Shown piece by piece: positions 26,173 to 35,947 of a DNA stretch of 60,281 nt (the stretch's first letter is position 1; each line of letters starts with the position of its first letter). The notes beneath the pieces were generated by a model. The model made no database searches, had not been told where the DNA came from, and saw only the letters and a program-made list of their open reading frames with translations. The translations under genes and the position numbers were made by a program. Source of the DNA: Betaproteobacteria bacterium. Its GTDB lineage: Bacteria; Pseudomonadota; Gammaproteobacteria; Burkholderiales; Casimicrobiaceae. Location of the stretch: the NCBI GenBank assembly GCA_027492485.1, contig JAPUER010000040.1, forward strand, positions 1-60,281. The letters run 5' to 3'.

Positions 26173-27288
26173 TTATGACTTTCCGGACGTGGCGTGGCGG
26201 AACGCCATCTTGTAGTCGACGTTGGTGTCGTTCTGCCAGCGGCAGGCACGCACGGCGAACTTTTCCATCGAGGCCAGCACCTTCTTGAACATCGGGTTCT
26301 CGGCCGACTTTTTCTTGGTGATGTCGTCCCACGTCTTGAGCTGCGCCTGCAGGATGGCGTCGGGCGTTTTATAGAACTTGACCCCCATCTTTTGCAACTC
26401 GATGTAATCCTGCGAGTAACGGTCGATTGCCTTCCAGCTCATTTCGGCGGAGGCTGCCTGCACGGCATTGGCGATCACGGCTTTCAGATCGGCCGGCAGT
26501 GCGTTGTATTTGGTCTTGTTGAACAGGATCTCGAACTGTTCGCTGCATTGGTGAAAAGACTGCAGCATGCAGACTTTCGATACATCGGGGAAGCCAAGCA
26601 CCTTGTCGGAGCTGGTGTTGTTGAATTCGGCGGCATCGAGCAGGCCGCGATCCATCGCAGCAACGATTTCGCCGCCGGGTAACGCGTTGACGACTGCGCC
26701 GAGCGCCGTGAAGATGTCGATCGAGAGGCCGACGGTGCGGTATTTGAGCCCTTTGAAATCTTCAACTTTGGCGATCGGTTTCTTGAACCAGCCGAGTGGC
26801 TGTGTCGGCATCGGACCGCAAACGAAGGACTGCACGTTGAGGTTGAGTCCCTGGTAAATTTCGTCGAGCAAGGCGCGACCGCCGCCGTATTCGTGCCAGG
26901 CGAGCACCATGTTGGCATCCATGCCGAATGCCGGACCGGAACCCCACAGTGCCATTGCCGAATTCTTGCCGTACCAGTAGGCGAGTACGCCGTGACCGCC
27001 ATCCAGGATGCCTTTGGACACCGCGTCGATCAGGTCGAACGCCTTGACCACGGCACCGGACGGCAGCACTTCGATCCGCAGTCGGTTGCCGGACATGTCG
27101 TTGACCTTTTTGGCATAGTCGAGCGCGTATTCATGAAAGATGTCTTTTGCGGGCCACGTCGATTGCCAGCGGAACGTGATCGGGGATTTGGCAACGGCGA
27201 CCATCGGCGCGGCGCCCGCCACGGCGCCGCCTATGATGGTGGCGGACTTCAGAAATCTGCGGCGGCTCGCTGTTGCTGCATCGGACAT
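26173..27288 (-). CDS. TRAP-type transporter substrate-binding protein, DctP family
   Basis: The 371-residue protein from ATG 27288 has a twin-arginine signal (ASRRRFLKSATIIGGAVAG) and should be a periplasmic binding protein for organic acids or related solutes. Blocks such as FRWQSTWPAKDIFHEYALDYAKKVNDMSG, PMPTQPLGWFKKPI and KYRTVGLSIDIFTALGAVVNALPGGE are those of the TRAP DctP family. The membrane subunits DctQ and DctM are not nearby, so it is an orphan. The start is supported by AAGGTAGA shortly before it; the longer frame from 27483 is not. Confidence 0.86.
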   Translation of the reverse strand: MSDAATASRRRFLKSATIIGGAVAGAAPMVAVAKSPITFRWQSTWPAKDIFHEYALDYAKKVNDMSGNRLRIEVLPSGAVVKAFDLIDAVSKGILDGGHGVLAYWYGKNSAMALWGSGPAFGMDANMVLAWHEYGGGRALLDEIYQGLNLNVQSFVCGPMPTQPLGWFKKPIAKVEDFKGLKYRTVGLSIDIFTALGAVVNALPGGEIVAAMDRGLLDAAEFNNTSSDKVLGFPDVSKVCMLQSFHQCSEQFEILFNKTKYNALPADLKAVIANAVQAASAEMSWKAIDRYSQDYIELQKMGVKFYKTPDAILQAQLKTWDDITKKKSAENPMFKKVLASMEKFAVRACRWQNDTNVDYKMAFRHATSGKS

Positions 27289-27505
27289 GGGGTCTACCTT
27301 GTAGGCGGAATTGGTGGTTGTGCGCTGCGTTGGTCGGGTCAATTGTCGTTGTTCGTCGGGCAACGTGCGCGACGGCGGTGGCGTGGTGCGAAGCGGCGTA
27401 CAACGTGATTCTGAAACCGGCGTGCAGCCGGCATTTGAGGGCTTACCCGCGACGGGGCGGAAGCTGACATTTCTTTTGTGCATGCGTCAACGTATGTTCA
27501 GCCGA

Positions 27506-30500
27506 TCAGTGAAAGTCGTGCGACGCCACGGCAAGATCGGCAAGCAGATGCGACGCGTCTTCCATGTGCGCCGCAACAAGATGGGTAATTGGCCCCTGAT
27601 GTTCAAGCTTGCCATGCACGATCATCAGTCGCGATGTAATCAGCGCGCGTCGCTCTTTCTCGGCCAGATCGCGCCAGACGACGACGTTGGTGTTGCCGGT
27701 TTCGTCTTCCAGGGTGACGAAGGTAACGCCACTCGCCGTGCCTGGTCGTTGCCGGCAGGTGACCAGCCCGGCAACGCGGATGTTGCGGCCGGAAGGGAGG
27801 CTGCGGAGCTTTTCAGCCTGCTGCGTGCCCGCAAGCAAACCGCGCAGCAATTTCAGCGGATGCACGCGAAGCGTGAGGCCGGTGCTGCGGAAGTCGGCGA
27901 TGACTTCCTGCCCCAGGGTGAGCGGTTTGAGCGGAGCGGGCGTATCGTCGATGGTGGTCGGCGCCAATGGCAGATCCGCAGTGCGTGACGCCGCCGCCAT
28001 CCAGAGCGACTGGATGCGATTACCGCTCAGGCTGCGGAAGGCGTCGGCATCGGCGAGCGCCTTGAGGGCTTTGGTATCAATTTGTGTCCGCTGCACGACG
28101 TCACGGATATCGACGAATGGGTGAGTCGCCCGCGCAGCAACAATTTGCCCTGCGCTCGTATCGCTGATCCCGGAAACAAGACGAAACCCCAATCGCAGCC
28201 AGGTGTTGCGACGCGTTCGTTTCTGGTTTTCGACATTGTCATAGACGAGGGCGCAATCCCAAGCGCTGCGATTGATGTCGACGGGCAGGACATGGACGCC
28301 GTTTTTCACTGCATCCTGGATCAACTGCGATGGCGAGTAAAAGCCCATCGGCTGGCTGTTAAGCAGGGCGCAGCAGAAGGCTGCCGGAAAGTGGTGTTTT
28401 AGCCAGGCAGACTTATAAGCGAGCAGGGCAAAGCTTGCAGCATGGGATTCGGGAAATCCATAGCTGCCAAAGCCCTTGATCTGCTCGTAAATCGCATCGA
28501 TGAACTCCTGCTTGTAGCCATTCTTGAGCATGCCTTCGGTCAGTCTTTGCCTTAGGTGACCGAGTCCGCCTTTGCGCTTCCATGCGGCCATCGAGCGGCG
28601 CAGTTCATCGGCCTCGTCCGCCGTGAAACCGGCGGCAACCATTGACAATTCCATGACCTGCTCCTGAAAGATCGGAATACCTTTCGTCCGTTCGAGTACT
28701 TTTTTTACCGCGTCCGACGGATAGGTGACCGCTTCCAGGCCCTGCCGTCGCTTCAGGTAAGGGTGCACCATGCCGCCCTGGATGGGGCCTGGACGAACAA
28801 TCGCAACCTGCACGACCAGATCGAAGAATTTCCTGGGCTTCAGCCTTGGCAGCATGTTCATCTGCGCACGCGATTCGACCTGAAAGACGCCGGTGCTTTC
28901 TCCGCGGCAAAGCATGCGATAAACAGCGCGATCGTCGTTGCCGATGTTCTGCATCGCAAAAGGTTTTTGCAATTGCCTTGCCACCAGCTCAAGTGCACGC
29001 CGGATGCAGGACAGCATGCCGAGGCCAAGAATGTCGACCTTCATCAGACCAAGGGCTTCGATGTCGTCCTTGTCCCATTGAATGACGGTGCGGTCCGGCA
29101 TGGCGGCATTTTCGATCGGCGCCAGATGATCGAGGCGGCCGCGTGCAATGACGAAACCACCGGGATGCTGGGAAAGGTGACGCGGAAAACCGTACAGCAT
29201 TTGCGCGTACTTGATCAGCTGTTGCACCCGGACCGCGGCGGGATCGAATCCGATTTCGGTCAGGCGTTCTTTCAGTTCGGAGCGCTTGTCCCACCAGCTC
29301 AGGTTTTTGGTGAGACGGTCCATCTGGTCGACGGAAAAGCCCAGCGCCTTGCCGACGTCGCGGATCGCGCCTTTGGTCCGGTACGCGGAAACAGTCGCGC
29401 ATAGTGCGGCCCGTTCGCGGCCGTACTTCCGGTAGATGTACTGGATAACTTCTTCACGGCGTTCGTGTTCGAAGTCGACATCGATATCCGGTGGTTCGTC
29501 GCGCTCACGCGAGACGAAGCGTTCGAAGAGAACATTGATCTGATCGGGGTCCAGTTCAGTGATGCCCAGGCAGTAACAAACGGCCGAGTTTGCCGCCGAG
29601 CCTCGTCCCTGGCACAGTATGCCGCGTCTGCGCGCTTCGGTGACGATGTCGTATACGGTGAGGAAATAGGCTTCGTACGCTATTTCGGCAATGAGTTTGA
29701 GTTCTTTTTCGATCAGGGCTCGTACCTTCACCGGAATGCATTCACCGTAGCGCCGGTGCGCGCCCAGATAGGTTTGTTCGCGCAGATAGGTGGTGGAGCT
29801 GTGGCCTTGCGGCACTACTTCTTCCGGGTACTCGTATTGCAACTCATCCAGCGTGAAAAGGCAGCAGGATGCGATGTGTGCGCTTTCGAGCAGCAATTCC
29901 TTGGGGTAGAGATGGGCCAGTGCATTGATCGGCCTGATGACACGTTCGGCATTCTGCTCGGCGATCTGGCCAAGCTCGTCAACGGTGGTTTTGTGGCGGA
30001 CCGCGGAGAGAATGTCCTGCAGTGGCTGACGTGATTTATCGTGAATGAGGACGCCACCGCAAGCGGTGATCGGTATCGCGTACCGCCGGGACAAGGTAAA
30101 AGCGGTTTGAAAGCGCAAACCATCGCTTGCCGTCAGCAGTCTTGAATAGCCAATGGCACGTGGCAAGTGTGCGGTGGCGAGAACAATTTTTTGCTGTGCA
30201 TTCGAAAGCGCTGCATTGACCTCATCGGCAGCATCCGTCGCCGGAACGATGATTGCGTAGCACTCGCGCACGCAACCGAGATCGCCGATATCGAACTGAT
30301 ACCGACCTTTGCTGTGTATGCGTTGTCGCGCCTTGCTGATCAACGCGGCCAACGTGCCATAGCCGGTGCGTGTTTGCGCCAGCAGCACAAGTGTGTTGCC
30401 TTCGATGTCGAAGCACGATCCGGTGATCAGCCGGAAATCAGGCCGCGAAACCCGGCCTTTCTTGATGTTGCAAAGTTCGCGCCATTTGATATGTGCCCGC

Positions 30501-30649
30501 ACCGAGCCTGCCAGCGAACATTCGTCGGTGATGGCTAGCGCCTGATAGCAGGAAACGTAGGCAGCCTGTACCAGCTCCTCAGGAGAGGATGCACCCATCT
30601 GGAAGCTGAAGTTGCTAAGGCAATAAAGTTCTGCGTAGACGGGAATCAT
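27506..30649 (-). CDS. dnaE2: Error-prone DNA polymerase DnaE2
   Basis: DnaE2 is a damage-induced C-family polymerase that makes mutagenic bypass synthesis with ImuA and ImuB. The 1047 residues carry an N-terminal PHP-like domain, the active site DEPPDIDVDFEHERRE (384-399) with the catalytic Asp pair, GRGSAANSAVCYCLGIT (348-364) and a C-terminal OB-type region. At the first PHP motif the usual ELHCLSNFSF reads ELYCLSNFSF, i.e. Tyr9 replaces the metal-binding His, so metal binding by that domain may be weakened. It is the last gene of the SOS cassette, 30 bases after imuB. Confidence 0.96.
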   Translation of the reverse strand: MIPVYAELYCLSNFSFQMGASSPEELVQAAYVSCYQALAITDECSLAGSVRAHIKWRELCNIKKGRVSRPDFRLITGSCFDIEGNTLVLLAQTRTGYGTLAALISKARQRIHSKGRYQFDIGDLGCVRECYAIIVPATDAADEVNAALSNAQQKIVLATAHLPRAIGYSRLLTASDGLRFQTAFTLSRRYAIPITACGGVLIHDKSRQPLQDILSAVRHKTTVDELGQIAEQNAERVIRPINALAHLYPKELLLESAHIASCCLFTLDELQYEYPEEVVPQGHSSTTYLREQTYLGAHRRYGECIPVKVRALIEKELKLIAEIAYEAYFLTVYDIVTEARRRGILCQGRGSAANSAVCYCLGITELDPDQINVLFERFVSRERDEPPDIDVDFEHERREEVIQYIYRKYGRERAALCATVSAYRTKGAIRDVGKALGFSVDQMDRLTKNLSWWDKRSELKERLTEIGFDPAAVRVQQLIKYAQMLYGFPRHLSQHPGGFVIARGRLDHLAPIENAAMPDRTVIQWDKDDIEALGLMKVDILGLGMLSCIRRALELVARQLQKPFAMQNIGNDDRAVYRMLCRGESTGVFQVESRAQMNMLPRLKPRKFFDLVVQVAIVRPGPIQGGMVHPYLKRRQGLEAVTYPSDAVKKVLERTKGIPIFQEQVMELSMVAAGFTADEADELRRSMAAWKRKGGLGHLRQRLTEGMLKNGYKQEFIDAIYEQIKGFGSYGFPESHAASFALLAYKSAWLKHHFPAAFCCALLNSQPMGFYSPSQLIQDAVKNGVHVLPVDINRSAWDCALVYDNVENQKRTRRNTWLRLGFRLVSGISDTSAGQIVAARATHPFVDIRDVVQRTQIDTKALKALADADAFRSLSGNRIQSLWMAAASRTADLPLAPTTIDDTPAPLKPLTLGQEVIADFRSTGLTLRVHPLKLLRGLLAGTQQAEKLRSLPSGRNIRVAGLVTCRQRPGTASGVTFVTLEDETGNTNVVVWRDLAEKERRALITSRLMIVHGKLEHQGPITHLVAAHMEDASHLLADLAVASHDFH

Positions 30650-30679
30650 GCAACGCTTTGAATACTGGATGGGCGGTGC

Positions 30680-32092
30680 TCAGCTGAACACGCCCTGCAG
30701 GAACCAGGTGTTGCTGGGTTTGTCCCGAAAAACCCACAGGGCCTTGTGGTCGGCAGTTCTGGCAACGTAGTAGTCGCGCAGCACTTGCGATTTGCCGTTG
30801 GCGTGCGACCAGTTCTCGGCAATACGTTCTGGATGTTCCGGCGCGAGGCTTGGGGCGAGGTTCGCCATTTCGCGTTCGCTCAGTTGGCGCGGCGGATCGA
30901 TCAGCCAGACAGGGCGTACACCCTGTGGATGGTTGTGTGGCTGTACCGTCGCTGACACTTCTGGCAGAGAACAGCCGTTGTTGCGTGGCGCGAGCAATGC
31001 GCCATCGCCCAGGCGCGTGCTGAGCAGACCGTAGAGCGATTTCCATTCTCGTTCGCGTTCGCTGGAGCGGTCAAAAAAATCCATCTCCGAAAAATGCATC
31101 GGCGCCGTGCGTTTGCACAACAGATCGATACGGGATATTTCGTGCAAAACCGGATGACGTTCGATTCGTGCACTGAACAAACGTAACCAGTCTTTGGCCA
31201 AATGAATTCCCTGTGCGGCATTCAGTTCGAGGAGCGTTTGTCGTTGGCTTCCCTGTTGAAAAAGAAAGCTGATGGTCGTGGTGGTGGACGCGCGGCGATA
31301 GAGAAATTCCTGCAACTGTTGCAGCAGTGATTCAATGCCTGGCATCCAGTGATTGATGTCGACGGCGAGATCGAGAAATTCCACTTTTTCATGAAAACGC
31401 GCTGCAGGCTGCCAGTAAGACAGGGTTTCGGTTGTCTCGCCATAGGCTTGCGAAAGTTGCAGGCCCAAAGCAGCGCCGAAGCGCAAACCGAGATCTCTGG
31501 CGGGCAGCTTGCGCAGATCCGCCAGACTGTGCAGATTGATGGCTTTCAGATCATCGATCAACGTTGACGGGAAATCGGTGTTGTCAAAGCCAAGATCGTC
31601 CAGCCAGGCAGGCAGTTCATCCGTCACGATCAACTGCCGATGTGCCCGCGCCAGCCAGCGAGCCCCGCTGGCGCTGGACGCCAGTACAACGTGCGCACGG
31701 ATTCGCTGCGCGTCCAGCAGGGCATTGACCCGTTCAACCAGTGCATGTGTGCCGCCAAACAGCAGAAACGAAGCGGATACATCGAGCTGCAGACCATAAG
31801 ATTCGCTCAAATGGATATTGGGTGTCAGGCAACCGACTGCGGTGGCAAGGCGTATCAGCAAGGCCGTCTCGCGCAGTGGTTCACGCGGCAGTGCGATGAG
31901 TCGATCGCACAGGGCATTGGCCTCAACCGGAGAGCTGTGCAGACTGACCCCTGAGCGCGCCGCTTTCTGGTTACGGGCGACGATGCGCTGTCTGCGTGCC
32001 TCCTGCTCGAAAACAACGATTGGCGCTGTTTCGATGTGGTTATGCGAAAAGGCTTGTAGTGGTAGCGCCGGAATGTAAATAGCGAGCCACAT
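30680..32092 (-). CDS. imuB: ImuB, Y-family polymerase-like mutagenesis protein
   Basis: ImuB is a catalytically inactive Y-family polymerase homologue that recruits DnaE2 to the sliding clamp. The 470-residue product starts MWLAIYIPALPLQAF, as usual for ImuB, and lacks the acidic active-site triad of true Y-family polymerases (for instance IYIPALPLQ where DCDCFYA-like residues would be). The middle LRKLPARDLGLRFGAALGLQL matches the helix-hairpin-helix and little-finger junction. It lies between imuA and dnaE2 with gaps of 23 and 30 bases. Confidence 0.93.
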   Translation of the reverse strand: MWLAIYIPALPLQAFSHNHIETAPIVVFEQEARRQRIVARNQKAARSGVSLHSSPVEANALCDRLIALPREPLRETALLIRLATAVGCLTPNIHLSESYGLQLDVSASFLLFGGTHALVERVNALLDAQRIRAHVVLASSASGARWLARAHRQLIVTDELPAWLDDLGFDNTDFPSTLIDDLKAINLHSLADLRKLPARDLGLRFGAALGLQLSQAYGETTETLSYWQPAARFHEKVEFLDLAVDINHWMPGIESLLQQLQEFLYRRASTTTTISFLFQQGSQRQTLLELNAAQGIHLAKDWLRLFSARIERHPVLHEISRIDLLCKRTAPMHFSEMDFFDRSSEREREWKSLYGLLSTRLGDGALLAPRNNGCSLPEVSATVQPHNHPQGVRPVWLIDPPRQLSEREMANLAPSLAPEHPERIAENWSHANGKSQVLRDYYVARTADHKALWVFRDKPSNTWFLQGVFS

Positions 32093-32115
32093 GGTCAGCC
32101 TGGTGTGACATCGGG

Positions 32116-33075
32116 CTAGTGTGCAGCACGGTTTGCAGATTGCGAGACAGCATTACCGGTCTCGACAAGGTCGCGATGGTTCAGCGAATCGAGCAAGCGA
32201 ACGTAGGCAGGGTCGAGGGAAGTTGAATAGCCGGGTGAGGCTGCAACGTGGTTCCGAGCTGGATCGGTCAACGGCATGAGCCCATTGCAAATTGCCTCAT
32301 CGAATTGGCGGGTAGCCTCGATCTGCTCGTATAACCTTGCTTGCAATGCCGCCCGATCGAGGGTAATCAGCGGTCGCGTCAGCTCGCGCCCCCGGCATTT
32401 GACTATTTGCAGGCGAATATGTGTGTCATCCGCCGCATAGCCAAAGCGCAACCAGGCCGGCGAGGGCTGCGACATGGAAGATGCGCCACGAAAATGAATC
32501 AGCATCGTGCGCGATGCCGAGGTTAGGCCGTTGCCGGTATTTGCCCTGACCGCCAGATGCAGACGCCGCAAAATTTCCGGTGCCAGTGTGGCGCGCGTCG
32601 GGCTCCAGAGCACCACCATACCGGGAAGTCCAGTTCGCAAGGCTTGCTCGGTTGACCACAGGTTCTCCTGAAGTTGTTTGGATGAAGACGAGGCAGGATG
32701 GATTTGGGTGACGTAATTCGGGTCAATGCCGGCTTGCAGCAGTGCTGGAGCGAACAATTCATGCGGCGCACCAACGCAGAGAATGGGGCGCTTTTGTCGC
32801 GTCAATCGCGCCATCGCTGGTAACAGCAGCGACAACTCACCGCAACCGGAGATATCGGTCATGATTTCGGTCATGGCGCCTGTCGGCCAGCCTTGCCAGG
32901 GCAAAAAGGCGTCGAGCACGGCAAAGCTGCTGGCGACGCCCGTGTTACAGGTGCCGTTGCATGAGCTGCTGTCGTTACCATCGTCAGCGGCAACGATCGT
33001 GCCAGTCCCCTGGCGCACATGATCGCGCAATACAGGGTGGCTGGCAGCGAGTTGTGCAAAAAACTGCGCTTTCAT
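32116..33075 (-). CDS. imuA: ImuA, SOS mutagenesis RecA-like protein
   Basis: ImuA is the RecA-fold partner in the ImuA-ImuB-DnaE2 mutasome. The 319-residue product from ATG 33075 has the family blocks VLDAFLPWQGWPTGAMTEIM, ELSLLLPAMARL, APHELFAPALLQAGID and a C-terminal WLRFGYAADDTHIRLQIVKCRGR. A TTG start twelve codons upstream would place the LexA box inside the gene and upstream of the probable transcription start, so I prefer 33075. It is the first gene of the cassette and should be strongly induced by DNA damage. Confidence 0.92.
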   Translation of the reverse strand: MKAQFFAQLAASHPVLRDHVRQGTGTIVAADDGNDSSSCNGTCNTGVASSFAVLDAFLPWQGWPTGAMTEIMTDISGCGELSLLLPAMARLTRQKRPILCVGAPHELFAPALLQAGIDPNYVTQIHPASSSSKQLQENLWSTEQALRTGLPGMVVLWSPTRATLAPEILRRLHLAVRANTGNGLTSASRTMLIHFRGASSMSQPSPAWLRFGYAADDTHIRLQIVKCRGRELTRPLITLDRAALQARLYEQIEATRQFDEAICNGLMPLTDPARNHVAASPGYSTSLDPAYVRLLDSLNHRDLVETGNAVSQSANRAAH

Positions 33076-33077
33076 TG

Positions 33078-33093
33078 CTGTAAGTTTATACAG
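33078..33093 (-). promoter_or_regulatory. LexA (SOS) box overlapping the imuA promoter
   Basis: Read on the minus strand the site is CTGTATAAACTTACAG, a perfect CTG-N10-CAG LexA box. A -10-like TATAAA lies inside it, with TTGCAG 15 bases further upstream as a weak -35. The box ends two bases before the imuA ATG, so the transcript probably starts at or within a few bases of the start codon and LexA would block RNA polymerase directly. Confidence 0.85.
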
Positions 33094-33289
33094 TATTTGG
33101 CCGACCTGCAATTCCGGTGTATCCGCCGGAACTTTCGGCAGTCACTGCATGCCTGACCACGATCGGTGCCGATCAGGCCCTGGTCATAGTCGTTGCTGCC
33201 AGTACCGAACAGTCTTGTCCGGTCGCCGTCATGTCGGTCACTGTGGATGATCTAATGCTGCGCTCGCTGCCTTTTTTCCGTTACACCGT

Positions 33290-35551
33290 ATGTTGTTAGC
33301 AGGTTCCGTGTTTGTCCTGTTTCCTGTGCACTACCGCTGGCGCCGGATCGCGCTGGCATGTGTCGGCGCTTTGCTCTTTGACATGACCGCACTGGCTCAG
33401 ACGCCATCGGGGCCGGCGACTCCGTCTGGTTCGCCGGCTACGGCCACTACCGGAGCGAGCAAGACTGCCCCTAACGAGCAGGCACCGCAGGTCGTCGACA
33501 AGGTGGAAGTCAAGGCTTCGTCCAGTGACTATGACGAGCGGCGCGAGGACACTGCTACCAAGATCGTTGTTACGTCGGAAGAAATCACCAAGTTTGGCGA
33601 CACCCAGATTCTCGATGTGATGAAGCGTTTGCCCGGTGTGACGGTGCAGAACAACGCCATCCGTCTGCGCGGACTTGGCAACGGCTACACGCAGATCCTG
33701 ATCGACGGCGAGCGTCCGCCGCCCGGTTTTTCGATCGACAATCTGTCGCCGGAACTGGTCGAACGGATCGAAATCATCCGCGCCGCGACGGCCGAGCACA
33801 GTACGCAAGCGGTTGCCGGCACTGTCAACATCGTCATGAAGAAAAAGTTCAGCGTCTCCAGGCGGGAGATCAACGCCGGCTGGTACAGCGGCACCGGCTA
33901 CACCTCGCAGAACCTGAGCTTCAATATCGCCGACAGCGCCGGCGCACTGGCCTACTCGCTCGGCGGCTACGCCGGGCGTGGCAGCTTTGGCTATGACGGT
34001 ACCGGGTACACGATTGGCACCGATAGCACGGGCATACCGAATCTCGAACGTCGGACCACCAGCTCGAATCGCGGCAACAGCCAATACGCCGGTCTGTATT
34101 CCACCCTCGCGTGGACGCTTGCTGGCGGCGATTCGTTGACGATGAACCCGTCGTTCAACTTCTATCGCTATCGCTCGCGTTACAACTCCATCACCGACTA
34201 TCTGCTCGGCGAGACTACGCCCTATCCAGTTTCGGACGGCAACAGCGAGGGCGATGGCTGGAACGTGGGCAATACCGTGAACTGGATCAAGAAGCTTGGC
34301 GAGGGCGCAAAACTCGATGTCAAGCTCATCGCCAGCATCGGTGGGCGTAACAACGATTCATACGGCCGCTCGCTTGACTACGACAACACGCGCACGCTCG
34401 AACGTACGACGCTGGTGCCGAATCGCGATTCCCGCATGTCGTTTACGGGCAAATATTCGACGCCTATTGTCGAAGGCCATTCGCTGGTTGCCGGTTGGGA
34501 CGTCGGCCTCAACCGCCAGACATCGTCCAATCGCGTGACTGAGTGGAACATCGCGGCGCCCGCCATCGACACGCTGGAGGACTACCGCGCCAGCGTGCGC
34601 AAGATGGCCTTCTTCGCGCAGGACGAATGGAACGTCACGCCGAACTGGTCGGTCTACGCAGGCTTTCGATGGGAAGGCATCGAGACGGAGACCAGCGGCG
34701 ATGGCCTTGCAACCACCAGCAACCGCTCCGGCGTGGCGAGCCCGCTGTTCCAGACCTTGTGGAAGTTTCCGGACAAATCGGGCCGACAACTGCGTCTCGC
34801 GCTGACGCGTACCTACAAGGCGCCCGATACCTCAAGCCTCGTGCCGCGCATTTCGCGCAGTACGGTAAACACGCCGACCGCGCCGGACTACCAGATGGGC
34901 AACCCGGCGCTGAGACCGGAACTGGCAACCGGGGTGGACATCGCTTACGAGCATTTCTTTGCCAAGGGCGCATCGATGAGTCTGAGCGGCAGCATGCGCG
35001 CGCTGACCGACTACAACACACGGGGCATATTTTTCGTCGACGGGCGCTGGCTTAACCGGCCGTTCAACAACGGCAATGCGGTGACGCGCAGCATCGAATT
35101 CGATGCGAAGTTCCCGCTGCAGACCGTGATCGCGGCTGCACCCCCGATCGATTTTCGTTTCAATATCGCACGCAATTTTTCGCATGTCGACGAAGTGCCG
35201 GGGCCGAACAACCGGCTCGATCAGCAAGTACCGGTCAGCGGAACCGTCGGGCTCGACTATCGCATGCGCGGCGGCATGGTCACCGCTGGAGCGAGCTACA
35301 GCTTCAAGAGTGGCGGCGATGTGCGCCTGACAGCCAACCAGATCAACTACAGCACACCCAAGCGCGAGCTTGAGATGTATGTGCTTTACAAGTACACGCC
35401 GAAGCTGCAGTTCCGGGCGCGGCTCGCCAATGTGCTGCGTCAGGATCAGTTCAACTCGACTTACTATTTCGACAGTACCGGTGGCACGCGAACGGTCAGC
35501 ATCCGGCCGACGCAGATGAACATTGGCGCCAGCGTCAAGCTGGATTTCTGA
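33290..35551 (+). CDS. TonB-dependent outer membrane receptor
   Basis: This 753-residue protein is an outer-membrane gated channel. A signal peptide ends near TALAQT (~36). The plug domain (about 75-190) has a TonB-dependent-receptor pattern: GDTQILDVMKRLPGVTVQNNAIRLRGLGNGYTQILIDGERPP and VERIEIIRAATAEHS. The rest has alternating beta strands, and the last residues ASVKLDF end in Phe, typical of OMP insertion by the Bam complex. The substrate (siderophore, vitamin or carbohydrate) cannot be told; no Fur box or partner transporter is visible, and it lies alone between imuA and a yjbR gene. Confidence 0.93.
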   Translation: MLLAGSVFVLFPVHYRWRRIALACVGALLFDMTALAQTPSGPATPSGSPATATTGASKTAPNEQAPQVVDKVEVKASSSDYDERREDTATKIVVTSEEITKFGDTQILDVMKRLPGVTVQNNAIRLRGLGNGYTQILIDGERPPPGFSIDNLSPELVERIEIIRAATAEHSTQAVAGTVNIVMKKKFSVSRREINAGWYSGTGYTSQNLSFNIADSAGALAYSLGGYAGRGSFGYDGTGYTIGTDSTGIPNLERRTTSSNRGNSQYAGLYSTLAWTLAGGDSLTMNPSFNFYRYRSRYNSITDYLLGETTPYPVSDGNSEGDGWNVGNTVNWIKKLGEGAKLDVKLIASIGGRNNDSYGRSLDYDNTRTLERTTLVPNRDSRMSFTGKYSTPIVEGHSLVAGWDVGLNRQTSSNRVTEWNIAAPAIDTLEDYRASVRKMAFFAQDEWNVTPNWSVYAGFRWEGIETETSGDGLATTSNRSGVASPLFQTLWKFPDKSGRQLRLALTRTYKAPDTSSLVPRISRSTVNTPTAPDYQMGNPALRPELATGVDIAYEHFFAKGASMSLSGSMRALTDYNTRGIFFVDGRWLNRPFNNGNAVTRSIEFDAKFPLQTVIAAAPPIDFRFNIARNFSHVDEVPGPNNRLDQQVPVSGTVGLDYRMRGGMVTAGASYSFKSGGDVRLTANQINYSTPKRELEMYVLYKYTPKLQFRARLANVLRQDQFNSTYYFDSTGGTRTVSIRPTQMNIGASVKLDF

Positions 35552-35582
35552 GCGCAGAAGCGCGTACCGACCTTGCCCAACC

Positions 35583-35611
35583 TTGCCATTGCGCGTTGCC
35601 AGCGCTAATGT
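35583..35611 (+). promoter_or_regulatory. Probable promoter of the YjbR-family gene
   Basis: TTGCCA (35583-35588) and TAATGT (35606-35611) are separated by 17 bases, the ideal spacing. Only six bases then lie before the ATG at 35618, so a leaderless transcript is expected. Confidence 0.55.
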
Positions 35612-35617
35612 CTGTGC

Positions 35618-35947
35618 ATGATGAACATCGTCGATGTGCGCACCTTTGCGCTGTCGTTACCCGAGGCGACGGAAGCGCCGCACTTCCATTACGCATCGTT
35701 TCGCGTTCGCGGCAAGATCTTTGTGACCGTACCGCCGGAGGAGACGCGCATTCACGTATTCCTGCCCGATCCCGAGCGCGAGATTGCGCTGACACTGTAT
35801 GCGGCGTTCGTCGAGAAACTGTTGTGGGGCGGCAAGGTGGTAGGCGTACGCGTCAGGTTGAATGACGCAGAACCCGATGCCGTGCAGCAACTGATCCGGC
35901 AGGCGTGGATCGCAAAGGCGCCGAAGCAACTGGCCGCTCAGACCTGA
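35618..35947 (+). CDS. MmcQ/YjbR family protein
   Basis: The 109-residue protein has the YjbR fold hallmarks: a start DVRTFALSLPEATEAPHFHYASFRVRGKIFVTV and a C-terminal QQLIRQAWIAKAPKQL. These proteins have a CyaY-like fold and are annotated as DNA-binding, but the function is not known. The ATG could be either of two adjacent ones (35618 or 35621). The stop overlaps the recJ stop by ten bases on the other strand. Confidence 0.88.
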   Translation: MMNIVDVRTFALSLPEATEAPHFHYASFRVRGKIFVTVPPEETRIHVFLPDPEREIALTLYAAFVEKLLWGGKVVGVRVRLNDAEPDAVQQLIRQAWIAKAPKQLAAQT

